A stretch of DNA of 60,243 nucleotides from SIG440 sp045631525 (lineage in GTDB: Bacteria > Bacillota > Clostridia > Monoglobales > Monoglobaceae): contig JAZQUY010000038.1 in assembly GCA_045631525.1 (NCBI GenBank), positions 1 to 60,243 of the forward strand, written 5' to 3'. A program made the position numbers and the translations under genes. The notes beneath the pieces are model-generated. The model made no database searches. It worked only from the letters and a program-made list of their open reading frames with translations, and was not told where the DNA came from. How positions within the stretch are numbered: the stretch's first letter is position 1; each line of letters begins with the position of its first letter. Shown one piece after another: positions 40,266 to 49,894 of this stretch.

Positions 40266-41390
40266 CTAAAACAGCAATTCGCCACGGAGCACAACGTGTT
40301 TGAGTTCTAAGTCTTTATCAAGAATAACAATATCCGCCATTTTTCCTTCCTCAAGGCTTCCCGTTTTGTCATAGATTCCAACCGTCTGTGCCGGGTTTTT
40401 TGACACCATTGTGCAGATATCTTCCATAGGAATTCCTGCAGAATAAAGATTTCTCACACAATCAAGAAGAACACTTGTTCCTCCTGCAATAGTGCCGTCT
40501 TCTGTGTAGGTCTTTTTATCAGTTACAGTAATTTTTCTTCCGTTAACCATATACTCTCCGTCAGGCATACCTGTTCCGATTTCTGAGTCGGTTATTATAT
40601 TGATTTTGTCCTTGCCTTTAAGGTCATAAACCATTTTTACCACATCTCCATGAACGTGGAAGAAGTCACCGATTATCTCAACTCTTGCGTCGCTGCAAAG
40701 AAGACCGCCCACTGTGCCGGGTGCTCTGTGGGTAAGAGCACTCATGGCATTGAAAAGGTGTGTTCCCTGACTTGCACCGATATCCACTGCATGTCTTACC
40801 TGCTCATATGTAGCATTTGTGTGTCCCAGAGATACACAAATATTGTTTTCAACCGCAAGCTTGATTACCTCATCAGCATTGGGAAGCTCGGGTGCGAGTG
40901 TAATAATTTTGAACGCCTCGCCACCGGCTTTTACATATTCCATAAACTCCTGGGGGTCTGTGTCTCTGATATTTTCAGGCAGGTGTGCTCCCTTATATTT
41001 TTCCGAGAAAAACGGACCTTCAAGATGGAAACCATAAACCTTTGCCAATCCCTTGTCATCTCTTTTTGACGCCTCTACCATATATTCAATACGGTCAAGA
41101 AGCTTTTTCTTTGGCGCTGCAGAAAGTGCAGGAACCAATGCTGTAGTTCCATTTTCAGCCTGAAACTTTGCAACCACTCCATATGTTTCATCATCATAGT
41201 CAACAAAATTTTTCCCCAAGGATGAATGCATATGAGTGTCAATAAATCCGGGAATAACATACATTCCGCTGGCATCAATGTCACAGCCATCAATACTTCC
41301 TATCTTCGATATTTTCTGCCCCTCGGTCAAGATGTCCGCATCAATAAATTCAAATTTTCCGTCTAATACCTTTCCACCTTTAATAATCAT
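40266..41390 (-). CDS. nagA: N-acetylglucosamine-6-phosphate deacetylase
   Basis: 374 residues. Amidohydrolase fold: VIPGFIDTHMHSSLG (HxH), HLEGPFFSEKYKGAH (metal Glu), SLGHTNATYEQVRHAVDIGA, GTHLFNAMSALTHRAPG and the catalytic Asp in NIITDSEIGTGM. Removes acetate from GlcNAc-6-P in amino-sugar catabolism. The LITDS/ITDSE variant is normal for the family. It lies after the MsmX-type ATPase but behind a terminator. AAAGGGG precedes the ATG. Confidence 0.95.
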   Translation of the reverse strand: MIIKGGKVLDGKFEFIDADILTEGQKISKIGSIDGCDIDASGMYVIPGFIDTHMHSSLGKNFVDYDDETYGVVAKFQAENGTTALVPALSAAPKKKLLDRIEYMVEASKRDDKGLAKVYGFHLEGPFFSEKYKGAHLPENIRDTDPQEFMEYVKAGGEAFKIITLAPELPNADEVIKLAVENNICVSLGHTNATYEQVRHAVDIGASQGTHLFNAMSALTHRAPGTVGGLLCSDARVEIIGDFFHVHGDVVKMVYDLKGKDKINIITDSEIGTGMPDGEYMVNGRKITVTDKKTYTEDGTIAGGTSVLLDCVRNLYSAGIPMEDICTMVSKNPAQTVGIYDKTGSLEEGKMADIVILDKDLELKHVVLRGELLF

Positions 41391-41410
41391 AAAATATACC
41401 CCTTTCTTTT

Positions 41411-41440
41411 AAAAAAAGGGGGCTATACAAAATAGCCCCC
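41411..41440 (-). terminator. Terminator between the ABC ATPase gene and nagA
   Basis: GGGGGCTAT/ATAGCCCCC with T7 on the minus strand; nagA would need read-through or its own promoter. Confidence 0.85.
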
Positions 41441-41457
41441 CATGCTTTTCGTTGCAA

Positions 41458-42570
41458 TTAGTGAATGATTGCTCTTTCTGTATCTTTGTCAAACAAATGA
41501 ATTTTGTTGATATCAAATACAGCCTTTATAGCGTCACCGCTCTTTGCCGTTGTACGACGGTTCACACGAGCAGTAATTGGTGTTGAACCAAGCTTGAGAT
41601 AAAGGTATGTTTCAGAACCCATCATTTCTGTGATGTCAACTTCAACATTTACAACGCCGTCAGGAATTGAAGCGATATGAGCTTCATCTTCATAAATGTT
41701 TTCAGGTCTGATACCCATAATAACCTCTTTGCCGAAATATTCAGCAAGTTCTTCACGGTTACCCTTGCCCTCAGGCAGCTTAACGTCGAGGCTGTCATTA
41801 ACAAGATGAACACCGTCTTCTTTCTTTTCAACAGTAACGTTGATAAAGTTCATCTGGGGGCTTCCGATAAAGCCTGCAACAAACACATTAACCGGTTCGT
41901 CATAAAGTTCAATGGGAGTAGCACACTGCTGGAGATAACCATCCTTCATAACGGCAATTCTTGTACCCATTGTCATAGCTTCTGTCTGGTCATGTGTAAC
42001 GTAAACAACTGTTGTGCCAAGCTTCTGGTGGAGCTTTGTGATTTCAGCTCTCATCTGAACTCTCAGCTTTGCATCAAGGTTTGAAAGCGGTTCGTCCATA
42101 AGGAACACCTTTGGTTCACGAACGATAGCACGGCCAAGAGCAACACGCTGTCTCTGACCGCCTGACAAAGCCTTTGGCTTTCTGTCAAGGAGATGTTCGA
42201 TATCAAGAATTTTTGCTGCTTCATGAACTTTTTCCTTGATAACATCCTTTGGAACTTTTCTGAGCTTCAAACCGAAAGCCATGTTATCAAAAACTGTCAT
42301 ATGCGGATAGAGCGCATAGTTCTGGAAAACCATTGCAATATCTCTGTCTTTTGGAGCAACGTCATTAACCAGCTTGTCGCCGATGTAAAGCTCACCCTCT
42401 GAAATTTCTTCAAGACCTGCAATCATACGGAGAGTTGTAGATTTACCACAACCTGAAGGACCAACAAGAATTATGAATTCCTTGTCTTCGATTTCAAGGT
42501 TAACGTCTTTTGCACCAATAACGCCACCCTGATAAATTTTTCCAATCTGTCTTAAACTTAAACTTGCCAT
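41458..42570 (-). CDS. Sugar ABC transporter ATP-binding protein (MsmX/UgpC type)
   Basis: 370 residues. Walker A GPSGCGKSTTLRMIAG, Q-loop MVFQNYALYPHMTV, signature LSGGQRQRVALGRAI, Walker B VFLMDEPLSNLD, H-loop VTHDQTEAMTMG, then a TOBE/OB-type C-terminal regulatory domain (VVNVEVDITEMMGSETYLYL). No permease or binding-protein genes are near, so it is likely the shared energising subunit for several carbohydrate importers, as MsmX is. Start after AGGAGGTTATAATAA. Confidence 0.95.
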   Translation of the reverse strand: MASLSLRQIGKIYQGGVIGAKDVNLEIEDKEFIILVGPSGCGKSTTLRMIAGLEEISEGELYIGDKLVNDVAPKDRDIAMVFQNYALYPHMTVFDNMAFGLKLRKVPKDVIKEKVHEAAKILDIEHLLDRKPKALSGGQRQRVALGRAIVREPKVFLMDEPLSNLDAKLRVQMRAEITKLHQKLGTTVVYVTHDQTEAMTMGTRIAVMKDGYLQQCATPIELYDEPVNVFVAGFIGSPQMNFINVTVEKKEDGVHLVNDSLDVKLPEGKGNREELAEYFGKEVIMGIRPENIYEDEAHIASIPDGVVNVEVDITEMMGSETYLYLKLGSTPITARVNRRTTAKSGDAIKAVFDINKIHLFDKDTERAIIH

Positions 42571-42702
42571 TTATTATAACCTCCTACGTTATAGTCATTT
42601 AACATCGTATATTTTAACATACTTTAACAAAAATTGTTAGAGGTTAATTGCACAAATTTATATTTTTCTTTCGTGAATGTTGCACAATAGCAAAACACAA
42701 CC

Positions 42703-42737
42703 GTCCGCAAACCCAATAAAATCAAGGGTTTGCGGAC
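42703..42737 (-). terminator. Terminator downstream of gyrA
   Basis: GTCCGCAAACCC/GGGTTTGCGGAC, 12-bp stem, 11-nt loop. The T-run is poor on the minus strand. Confidence 0.65.
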
Positions 42738-42836
42738 TTTCATTTTCTTTCAAAGCACATTGTAACGAATGCCCAAATTTGTCCTTTTAAGAACTTCGTT
42801 TTTTCATCAAAATGCACATATCAACATTTTATTGAG

Positions 42837-42901
42837 TTTTCCACAGCCTCAAAACTCTTGGCACAGTTGATTTTTTCACATTATCCACAAGATTATCAAC
42901 A
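42837..42901 (+). promoter_or_regulatory. Cluster of DnaA-box-like sites
   Basis: Three 9-mers in one orientation: TTTTCCACA (42837-42845), TTATCCACA (42881-42889, exact consensus) and TTATCAACA (42893-42901), just past the gyrA stop codon. Whether DnaA binds here is not known. Confidence 0.45.
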
Positions 42902-42913
42902 GCCTGCTGTGAA

Positions 42914-45427
42914 TTACTCAGCATCAGATGCTGTTTCTTCTGTAGCATCCGTAGGTGCTGTTTCATCTGCTTCTTCATCATCCTCGTGTGCCACCGTCGC
43001 TGCCGACACAATTTTCACGCCGTCGCCCAAACGCATAAGCCTTACGCCCTTTGTGACACGCTTTAAGGTGCTTATGTCCGCAGTATTTATACGGATGATT
43101 ATGCCCTCTGATGTGATAATAATAACATCATCCTCCTCGCTGACAAGACCAAAGCCTGAAACGTTTCCTGTTTCTTCTGAAATCTTATACGATGTAGTTC
43201 CCTGACCACCACGAGCCTGAATCTTATATTCAGAAAGCTCGGTCTTTTTGCCATAACCATTTTCGCTGATAACCAAAAGCTTTGCATCGTCACGCATAAC
43301 ATCCATGCCAACCGCATAGTCACCGGCTTTCAGCATAATTCCGCGAACACCACGAGAAACTCTGCCCAGCGTTCTTATGTCACTTTCGGCAAATCTTATC
43401 ATCTTGCCAAGGTGAGTACCAATGAATATATCGGATGTTCCGTCAGTCTTTTTAACATTGATAAGCTCGTCGCCCTCGTCAAGATTGATAGCGATTTTGC
43501 CGCCCTTGGGAGCATTTTCATATTCCATAATATCGGTCTTTTTGATGACGCCACCACGAGTTGCCATAACAAGATATTCGCCCTCTTTGTATTCACGAAC
43601 AGGAATCATCGCTGAAATCTTTTCGCCTGCCTCAAGCTGAAGAAGATTCACAATGGCTGTTCCCTTTGCCTGACGTCCAGCCTCAGGAATCTGATATGCT
43701 TTTATGCGGTACATTCTTCCTGTATTGGTGAAGAACAAGATATATGCATGGGTGGAAGCAACAAACATTGTGTTGACAAAATCCTCTTCCTTGGTCTGCA
43801 TACCGATTATACCCTTGCCGCCACGCTTCTGGCTTCTGTAGGTATCAACCGGAAGTCTCTTGATGTAACCCTGCTTGGTCATGGTGATTACGTTGTCCTC
43901 TTCTTCAATAAGGTCTTCATAATCAATGTCGTCAATGGCAGGCTCAATAGATGTGCGTCTTTCGTCACCGAACTTGTCACGGATTTCGGAAATTTCGGTC
44001 TTAATAACCTCAAGGACTCTCTGCTCGCTGCCAAGGATTTCTTCCATTTCCTTTATGAACTGCATAAGCTCTTCATACTCTGCATCAATCTTTTCACGTT
44101 CCAACCCTTGGAGACGTGCAAGGCGCATATCAAGGATAGCCTGTGCCTGAACATCGGTGAAATCAAAACGCTCCATGAGGTTCGGTTTTGCATCGTTATA
44201 GCTGTTTCTTATGATGCTGATTATCTCATCAATGTTGTCAAGAGCAACTCTTAAGCCCTCTAAGATGTGGGCTCTTGCCTCCGCCTTTTTCTTGTCAAAG
44301 CGGGTTCTTCTCACAATGACGTCTTTCTGGAAATTGATGTATTCGTCCAAAATTTCCCTGAGGTTCAAAACCTTTGGCTCTACACGGTTCACAAGAGCAA
44401 GCATAATCACGCTGAAGGTGTCTTCAAGCTGTGTGAATTTGTAAAGCTGATTGAGAACAATCGTGGCATTTGCATCACGTTTTATTTCAACCACAATGCG
44501 CATACCGTCACGGTCAGACTCGTCACGAAGATCAGAAATTCCCTCTAAGCGCTTGTCACGAACAAGGTTTGCAATGTTTTCAATGAGCCTTGCCTTGTTG
44601 ACCATATAAGGAATTTCAGTAAACACAATTCTCTGTCTGCCTTCGCCGTATTCCTCAATATCAGCCTTTGCACGAAGACGAAGCTTGCCTCTGCCCGTCT
44701 GATAAGCAGAACGTATGCCGCTTGTGCCCATAATCTGTGCACCTGTCGGGAAGTCAGGGCCTTTGATATATTCCATAAGCTCGTCAATGGTGATTTCGGG
44801 GTTATCAATAACCGCAATAATTCCGTCAATAACCTCACTCAAATTATGAGGCGGAATTTTTGTAGCCATACCAACAGCAATACCGTCAGAACCGTTCACC
44901 AAAAGGTGCGGAAAACGTGACGGAAGCACGATTGGTTCCTTTCGGCTTTCATCAAAGTTCGGCATATAGTCAACAGTCTCTTTTTCAATATCGGTAAGCA
45001 TCTTCATAGAAAGCTTTGACATTCTTGCCTCAGTATATCTGTAAGCAGCCGCAGGGTCACCGTCCACAGAACCAAAGTTTCCGTGGCCGTCGACGGTTGG
45101 GTATCTCATAGAGAAGTCCTGAGCCATACGCACAAGAGCATCATAAACAGACGCATCACCGTGTGGATGGTATCTACCAAGCACGTTACCTACGGTTGTT
45201 GCACATTTCTTATATTCGCGTTCAGGAGTGAAGCCATCCTCATACATCGCATAAAGTATGCGGCGGTGAACAGGCTTGAGACCGTCACGAACATCAGGGA
45301 GTGCACGTCCCACAATAACCGACATCGCATATTCGATGTAGGACTTTCGCATTTCCTTTTCAATTTCTACCGGGATAATATTGAGCTTTGACGCATCAAA
45401 CAATCCTTCGTGGTTTTCATTAGCCAT
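42914..45427 (-). CDS. gyrA: DNA gyrase subunit A
   Basis: 837 residues from ATG 45427 (MANENHEGLFDASKLNIIPV) with GAGG nine bases upstream. Catalytic Tyr in AAAYRYTEARMSK near 125, quinolone region HPHGDASVYDALVRMAQDFS, GyrA-box-like QKRGGKGI near 535 and six beta-pinwheel blades. The C-terminus is a short acidic tail (DDEEADETAPTDATEETASD). Forms gyrase with GyrB, which is not in this window. Monocistronic. Confidence 0.97.
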   Translation of the reverse strand: MANENHEGLFDASKLNIIPVEIEKEMRKSYIEYAMSVIVGRALPDVRDGLKPVHRRILYAMYEDGFTPEREYKKCATTVGNVLGRYHPHGDASVYDALVRMAQDFSMRYPTVDGHGNFGSVDGDPAAAYRYTEARMSKLSMKMLTDIEKETVDYMPNFDESRKEPIVLPSRFPHLLVNGSDGIAVGMATKIPPHNLSEVIDGIIAVIDNPEITIDELMEYIKGPDFPTGAQIMGTSGIRSAYQTGRGKLRLRAKADIEEYGEGRQRIVFTEIPYMVNKARLIENIANLVRDKRLEGISDLRDESDRDGMRIVVEIKRDANATIVLNQLYKFTQLEDTFSVIMLALVNRVEPKVLNLREILDEYINFQKDVIVRRTRFDKKKAEARAHILEGLRVALDNIDEIISIIRNSYNDAKPNLMERFDFTDVQAQAILDMRLARLQGLEREKIDAEYEELMQFIKEMEEILGSEQRVLEVIKTEISEIRDKFGDERRTSIEPAIDDIDYEDLIEEEDNVITMTKQGYIKRLPVDTYRSQKRGGKGIIGMQTKEEDFVNTMFVASTHAYILFFTNTGRMYRIKAYQIPEAGRQAKGTAIVNLLQLEAGEKISAMIPVREYKEGEYLVMATRGGVIKKTDIMEYENAPKGGKIAINLDEGDELINVKKTDGTSDIFIGTHLGKMIRFAESDIRTLGRVSRGVRGIMLKAGDYAVGMDVMRDDAKLLVISENGYGKKTELSEYKIQARGGQGTTSYKISEETGNVSGFGLVSEEDDVIIITSEGIIIRINTADISTLKRVTKGVRLMRLGDGVKIVSAATVAHEDDEEADETAPTDATEETASDAE

Positions 45428-45522
45428 AGCATTATACCTCATTTTTTATAGGTTTTTGCCCTTTCAGAGAAAAGGTCTTCCTTTTTTATTTCGACAAAAT
45501 TTAGAAAATTCCTTTTATTTGG

Positions 45523-45556
45523 CAAAAAAATACCCCAAATTTTCGAATTTGGGGTA
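45523..45556 (-). terminator. Terminator of the heat-shock operon
   Basis: ACCCCAAATT/AATTTGGGGT with T7 on the minus strand, just past prmA. Confidence 0.88.
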
Positions 45557-45563
45557 AAAAGGA

Positions 45564-46511
45564 TTAAATTTTTGTGCAAACCACCGCTGACCATTCTCCC
45601 ATGGTGCGAATATCTTGTACTTTGAGGTCAGCTTTTTTCAGGGCGTCAACAACTTCGTTGGTCCTTTCGGCAATTATTCCCGAGCATATAAATGTGCCGT
45701 CATCTTTCATAAAATCCTTGACGAATCCCGAAAGAGCAATTATCACATCCGCCACAATGTTCGCAAGGACAATGTCGCTTTTAGCTCCCGCAAGCTTTTC
45801 ACAAAGAGCTTTGTCGGTTGTTATATCCCCAGCAAAGCCATGATAAATTTCCTTGGGCAACTTGTTAAGTTCAAGATTCTGATATGCCGTTTCCACCGCC
45901 ATAGGATCGATGTCAACCGCCGTTGCCTCTTTTGCCCCAAGAAGCAGGGCAATCACCGAGAGTATCCCAGAGCCACAACCAAGGTCAAGAACTGTGTTTC
46001 CAGCCTTTATATGTTTTTCAATTTCCTCAATACACATTTTTGTGCTTTCATGAGAGCCTGTGCCAAAGCTCATTCCGGGATTGATTATAAATTTCACCCT
46101 ATCACTTTCGGGAGCCTTCTCCCACTCGGGCACAATCAGAACTTTTTCGCCAATCTCAAGGGGCTTGAAATATTGCTTCCAGTTTTCTGACCAGTCCTCG
46201 TCCCTGACCGCCGTTTCACAAAACGCAGTTTTGCTAATTCCAAATTTTAAAACAGCTTTCTTTGCAGCATCAAGAAGCTTCAGTCCCTCGTCATCATCAC
46301 CAAAATAAACGGTGATGCAGCTGTCTGCCTCTTTCAGCTTTTCAAGCTCTTCATCCACATAGTCCCAATACTTTCGATTATTCTCCAGAAACTCTTTGAA
46401 ATCATCCTTGTCACTTATCTGGACACCGGTAATTCCCAAATCATAAAGAGCATCGCAAATTGGCTCAATTCCCTCAGCCGTGGTTGTTATCTTCAGTTCA
46501 ATCCAGTTCAT
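45564..46511 (-). CDS. prmA: Ribosomal protein L11 methyltransferase
   Basis: 315 residues from ATG 46511 (MNWIELKITTTAEGIEPICD); the upstream in-frame start has no ribosome binding site, whereas GAAAGGAAG precedes this ATG. SAM motif I VLDLGCGSGILSVIALLLGA, then AVDIDPMAVETAYQN, and MSFGTGSHESTKMCIEEIEK. Trimethylates L11. Common last gene of dnaK operons in clostridia. Confidence 0.96.
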   Translation of the reverse strand: MNWIELKITTTAEGIEPICDALYDLGITGVQISDKDDFKEFLENNRKYWDYVDEELEKLKEADSCITVYFGDDDEGLKLLDAAKKAVLKFGISKTAFCETAVRDEDWSENWKQYFKPLEIGEKVLIVPEWEKAPESDRVKFIINPGMSFGTGSHESTKMCIEEIEKHIKAGNTVLDLGCGSGILSVIALLLGAKEATAVDIDPMAVETAYQNLELNKLPKEIYHGFAGDITTDKALCEKLAGAKSDIVLANIVADVIIALSGFVKDFMKDDGTFICSGIIAERTNEVVDALKKADLKVQDIRTMGEWSAVVCTKI

Positions 46512-46565
46512 TTTTATCTTCCTTTCACGTAAAACAAGGGTCGATGCTGACACCGACCCACGCCT

Positions 46566-47726
46566 TTATTTCAAAAACTCTTTCATTTTGTCAAGAAAAC
46601 TCTTGCGCTCATTGTATTTTGTAGGCTCCACCGTGTCACCAAACTGTCTCAAAATTTCCTTTTGCTTTTCAGTGAGATTTTTTGGGGTTTCAACCTTTAT
46701 GGTCACATACTGGTCACCCCGGCTTCCGCCACCGTGAAGTTTCGGGACACCTTTGCCACGAAGACGGAAAACAGTGCCCGTCTGAGTTCCCTCAGGAATG
46801 TTATAAGTAACCTTACCGTCAATGGTCGGCACCTGCACCTCTGCGCCCAATGCCGCTTCCACAAAGGTAATTGGGAAGTCACACATAATGTCATAGCCCT
46901 GACGCACAAAAATCTTGTGGCGTTTTACCCTTGCAACAACCAAAAGGTCGCCGTTTGGTCCGCCGTTCTTTCCTGCATCACCCTGACCTGAAACCGAAAT
47001 AATCTGGTCACTGTCAATACCTGCAGGGATTTTCACCTTTATCTTGCGGCTCTTGCGAACAGCTCCGTCGCCACGACAAGCCTTACACGGATTTGACACA
47101 ACCTTGCCCGTTCCGCCGCAAGTGGTACACGGTCTTGAGCTCTGGAAGTTTCCAAACGCCGTACGCTGAACTGTTGTCACCTGACCGGTACCGTGACAAA
47201 CGCTACAAGTAGATGCCGATGTCCCCGGCTCTGCGCCGCTGCCCTTGCAGGTTTCACATTTTTCCATTCTGGTCACATTGAGCTCAATTTCACAGCCAAA
47301 GCAAGCCTGGTCAAAGGTTAAATCAACCGCATATTTAAGGTCTCTGCCTTTTTGGGGTGCGTTTGGATTTCGTCTTGACTGACCTCCAAAGCCACCTCCG
47401 AAGAACGAGCCGAAAATATCTTCAAACCCTCCGAAGCCACCACCAAAACCGCCAAAATCTCCGTATCCGCCATAGCCTCCCGCAGCATTTGGGTCAACCC
47501 CTGCGTGTCCAAACTGGTCATAGCGTTGCTTTTTGTCGGCATCACTCAACACCTCATAAGCCTCGGATGCTTCCTTAAACTTTTCTTCAGCAGCCTTTGC
47601 CTTGTCCCCGGGGTTAAGGTCGGGGTGATATTTTTTTGCGAGTTTTCGGTATGCTTTTTTTATTTCATCTGCTGATGCATTCTTTTCAACGCCCAGCACC
47701 TCATAATAATCTCTTTTTTCTGCCAA
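46566..47726 (-). CDS. dnaJ: Chaperone protein DnaJ
   Basis: 386 residues from TTG 47726 (product reads AEKRDYYEVLGVEKNASADE after the initiator). J domain with HPD (KYHPDLNPGDKA), Gly/Phe-rich linker, four zinc repeats CETCKGSG, CSVCHGTG, CTTCGGTG and CKACRGDG, then the two client-binding domains. Stimulates DnaK ATPase. An earlier TTG at 47738 is a less likely start. Confidence 0.97.
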   Translation of the reverse strand: MAEKRDYYEVLGVEKNASADEIKKAYRKLAKKYHPDLNPGDKAKAAEEKFKEASEAYEVLSDADKKQRYDQFGHAGVDPNAAGGYGGYGDFGGFGGGFGGFEDIFGSFFGGGFGGQSRRNPNAPQKGRDLKYAVDLTFDQACFGCEIELNVTRMEKCETCKGSGAEPGTSASTCSVCHGTGQVTTVQRTAFGNFQSSRPCTTCGGTGKVVSNPCKACRGDGAVRKSRKIKVKIPAGIDSDQIISVSGQGDAGKNGGPNGDLLVVARVKRHKIFVRQGYDIMCDFPITFVEAALGAEVQVPTIDGKVTYNIPEGTQTGTVFRLRGKGVPKLHGGGSRGDQYVTIKVETPKNLTEKQKEILRQFGDTVEPTKYNERKSFLDKMKEFLK

Positions 47727-47767
47727 TCCTGTCACCAACTGTCTGTTTATAAATTTTTACAAGCAAA

Positions 47768-47798
47768 TTCTTCGGCACACTCCTGGTGCACCGAAGAA
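47768..47798 (-). terminator. Intercistronic hairpin between dnaK and dnaJ
   Basis: TTCTTCGGTGCAC/GTGTGCCGAAGAA, 13-bp stem with one wobble and a 5-nt loop. It lacks a long T-run, so it may be an attenuator or mRNA-stability element that sets dnaK above dnaJ. Confidence 0.6.
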
Positions 47799-47820
47799 CC
47801 CTTTTTATTTTATCTGTGGA

Positions 47821-49659
47821 CTAATCTTCATCCACCACTTTATAATCCGCGTCAACCACATTATCGTCAGCAGCGCCTGTGCTTTCCGCACCTGCTGCAC
47901 CCTCTGCCCCGCCTTGAGCCTGAGCCGCATCAGCATAGAGCTTTGATGATACGTCATAGAACTTTTTGGAAACCGCTTCGGTCTGTGCTTTAACTGCCTC
48001 AACATCGATTTCTTCTGCTTTCAGCATTTCCTTGAGTTTGTCAACCTCTGCCTGAATTCCGTTCTTTTCGTCTTCCGAAATCTTGTCACCAAGGTCAGCA
48101 AGGGTCTTTTCTGTCTGGTAAACAATGTTGTCAGCCATATTTCTTGTGTCAACAGCTTCCTTTTTCTTCTTGTCTTCAGCCGCAAACTGTTCTGCTTCCT
48201 TTACAGCCTTTTCGATGTCTTCATCAGAAAGGTTTGTGCTTGATGTGATGGTGATATCCTGGCTGTTGCCTGTGCCCATATCCTTTGCCGTTACGTGAAC
48301 GATGCCGTTTGCGTCAATGTCAAAGGAAACCTCAATCTGAGGAACACCACGTGGTGCGGGAGGAATGTTTGTAAGGCTGAAGCGTCCTAAAGTCTTGTTG
48401 TAAGCCGCCATTTCACGCTCACCCTGAAGAACGTGAACTTCAACACTTGTCTGGCTGTCTGCCGCTGTTGAGAAAATCTGGCTCTTCTTTGTGGGGATAG
48501 TGGTATTTCTTTCAATAATCTTTGTGAACACACCGCCCATTGTTTCAATACCAAGTGAAAGGGGAGTAACGTCAAGGAGTACCAAATCTTCAACATCGCC
48601 CGAAAGAACACCTGCCTGAATTGCGGCACCGATAGCAACACATTCGTCAGGATTGATGCCCTTGTGTGGCTCTTTGCCGATAAATCTCTGAACAGCTTCC
48701 TGAACAGCAGGAATTCTTGAAGAACCGCCTACCAAGAGAACCTTGTCAATCTCTGCAGGGTTGATTCCTGCATCGCTTATTGCGTTTCTTGTAGGAACCA
48801 TTGTCTTTTCAACCAAGTCAGCTGTAAGCTCGTTGAATTTCTGTCTTGTAAGTGTGATGTCAAGATGCTTTGGACCTGATGCATCAGCTGTGATAAATGG
48901 GAGGTTGATGTTTGAAGACATAACACCCGAAAGCTCAATCTTCGCCTTTTCAGCAGCCTCTTTAAGTCTCTGGAGCGCCATTTTGTCGCTCTTTAGATCA
49001 ATGCCGTTTTCCTTTTGGAATTCAGCAGCCAAATAATCAATAATTTTTTGGTCAAAGTCGTCACCGCCAAGCTTGTTGTTACCGCTTGTAGCAAGAACTT
49101 CAAACACGCCGTCGCCGATTTCAAGGATTGATACGTCGAATGTACCACCGCCAAGGTCATAAACCATAATTTTCTGGTCAGTGTCCTTGTCAAGACCATA
49201 AGCAAGTGCCGCAGCTGTGGGCTCGTTGATAATTCTGAGAACCTCAAGGCCTGCGATTTTGCCCGCATCCTTTGTTGCCTGACGCTGTGCATCGCTAAAA
49301 TATGCAGGAACAGTAATAACCGCCTGGCTGATTGTTTCGCCAAGGTAACTTTCTGCATCTGATTTCAGCTTCTGGAGTACCATTGCTGAAATTTCCTGTG
49401 GTGTATACTTTTTACCCTCAACGTCTACTTTGTAATCTGTACCCATTTCACGCTTGATTGATGAAATTGTGTTGGGGTTTGTGATAGCCTGCCTTTTTGC
49501 AACCTGACCAACAAGTCTTTCGCCTGTCTTTGTGAAAGCCACAACAGACGGGGTAGTTCTTGCGCCCTCAGGGTTTGTGATAACAGTGGGCTCGCCACCC
49601 TCCATAACCGCTACACAAGAGTTTGTTGTACCAAGGTCAATACCAATAATTTTTGCCAT
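47821..49659 (-). CDS. dnaK: Chaperone protein DnaK (Hsp70)
   Basis: 612 residues. N-terminal ATPase phrases IIGIDLGTTNSCVAVMEGG, VYDLGGGTFDVSILEIGDG, VLLVGGSSRIPAVQEAVQ. Substrate-binding LLDVTPLSLGIETMGGVFTK. Ala/Gly-rich tail ending NVVDADYKVVDED. Lacks the 24-residue insertion of Gram-negative DnaK in the first lobe, as expected for Firmicutes. Start after AAAGGTGATTTATT. Confidence 0.98.
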   Translation of the reverse strand: MAKIIGIDLGTTNSCVAVMEGGEPTVITNPEGARTTPSVVAFTKTGERLVGQVAKRQAITNPNTISSIKREMGTDYKVDVEGKKYTPQEISAMVLQKLKSDAESYLGETISQAVITVPAYFSDAQRQATKDAGKIAGLEVLRIINEPTAAALAYGLDKDTDQKIMVYDLGGGTFDVSILEIGDGVFEVLATSGNNKLGGDDFDQKIIDYLAAEFQKENGIDLKSDKMALQRLKEAAEKAKIELSGVMSSNINLPFITADASGPKHLDITLTRQKFNELTADLVEKTMVPTRNAISDAGINPAEIDKVLLVGGSSRIPAVQEAVQRFIGKEPHKGINPDECVAIGAAIQAGVLSGDVEDLVLLDVTPLSLGIETMGGVFTKIIERNTTIPTKKSQIFSTAADSQTSVEVHVLQGEREMAAYNKTLGRFSLTNIPPAPRGVPQIEVSFDIDANGIVHVTAKDMGTGNSQDITITSSTNLSDEDIEKAVKEAEQFAAEDKKKKEAVDTRNMADNIVYQTEKTLADLGDKISEDEKNGIQAEVDKLKEMLKAEEIDVEAVKAQTEAVSKKFYDVSSKLYADAAQAQGGAEGAAGAESTGAADDNVVDADYKVVDED

Positions 49660-49708
49660 AATAAATCACCTTTCTTTTAATTCTAATCTAATAAATTTTT
49701 ATTTTATA

Positions 49709-49890
49709 TGATGCAAGTGAGTTAAAGATTATGTGCTCCACTTATGGAGTCACTGAGTTTTAAACCAACAAATTTTTCGTCAGACAAGGCGAAAGCGGAG
49801 TGAATACTTTGTGTATTCACGAGCATTTTAACGCAGTATGTTGGAGAATTTGCCGTTTAAAACCACATAAGGTTTAACGAGCTTGCATCA
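49709..49890. repeat. About 180-bp inverted-repeat (MITE-like) element between grpE and dnaK
   Basis: Ends TGATGCAAG and CTTGCATCA are perfect inverted repeats and are followed inward by further matched blocks (GTTAAA/TTTAAC, ATGTG/CACAT, GTTTTAAAC/GTTTAAAAC). At the centre is GTGAATAC-tttgt-GTATTCAC. The element fills most of the 235-bp grpE-dnaK gap and abuts the grpE stop. No reading frame. It is either a non-autonomous mobile element or a large RNA hairpin within the operon mRNA. Confidence 0.7.
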
Positions 49891-49894
49891 CACT

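Larger units (their letters stand above)
42571..42913. other. 343-bp gap between gyrA and the ABC ATPase gene
   Basis: Contains the gyrA terminator (42703-42737) and three DnaA-box-like sites (42837-42901). The remainder is AT-rich with a probable promoter for the ATPase gene near 42600-42650 that I could not define precisely. No gene seen. Confidence 0.5.
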
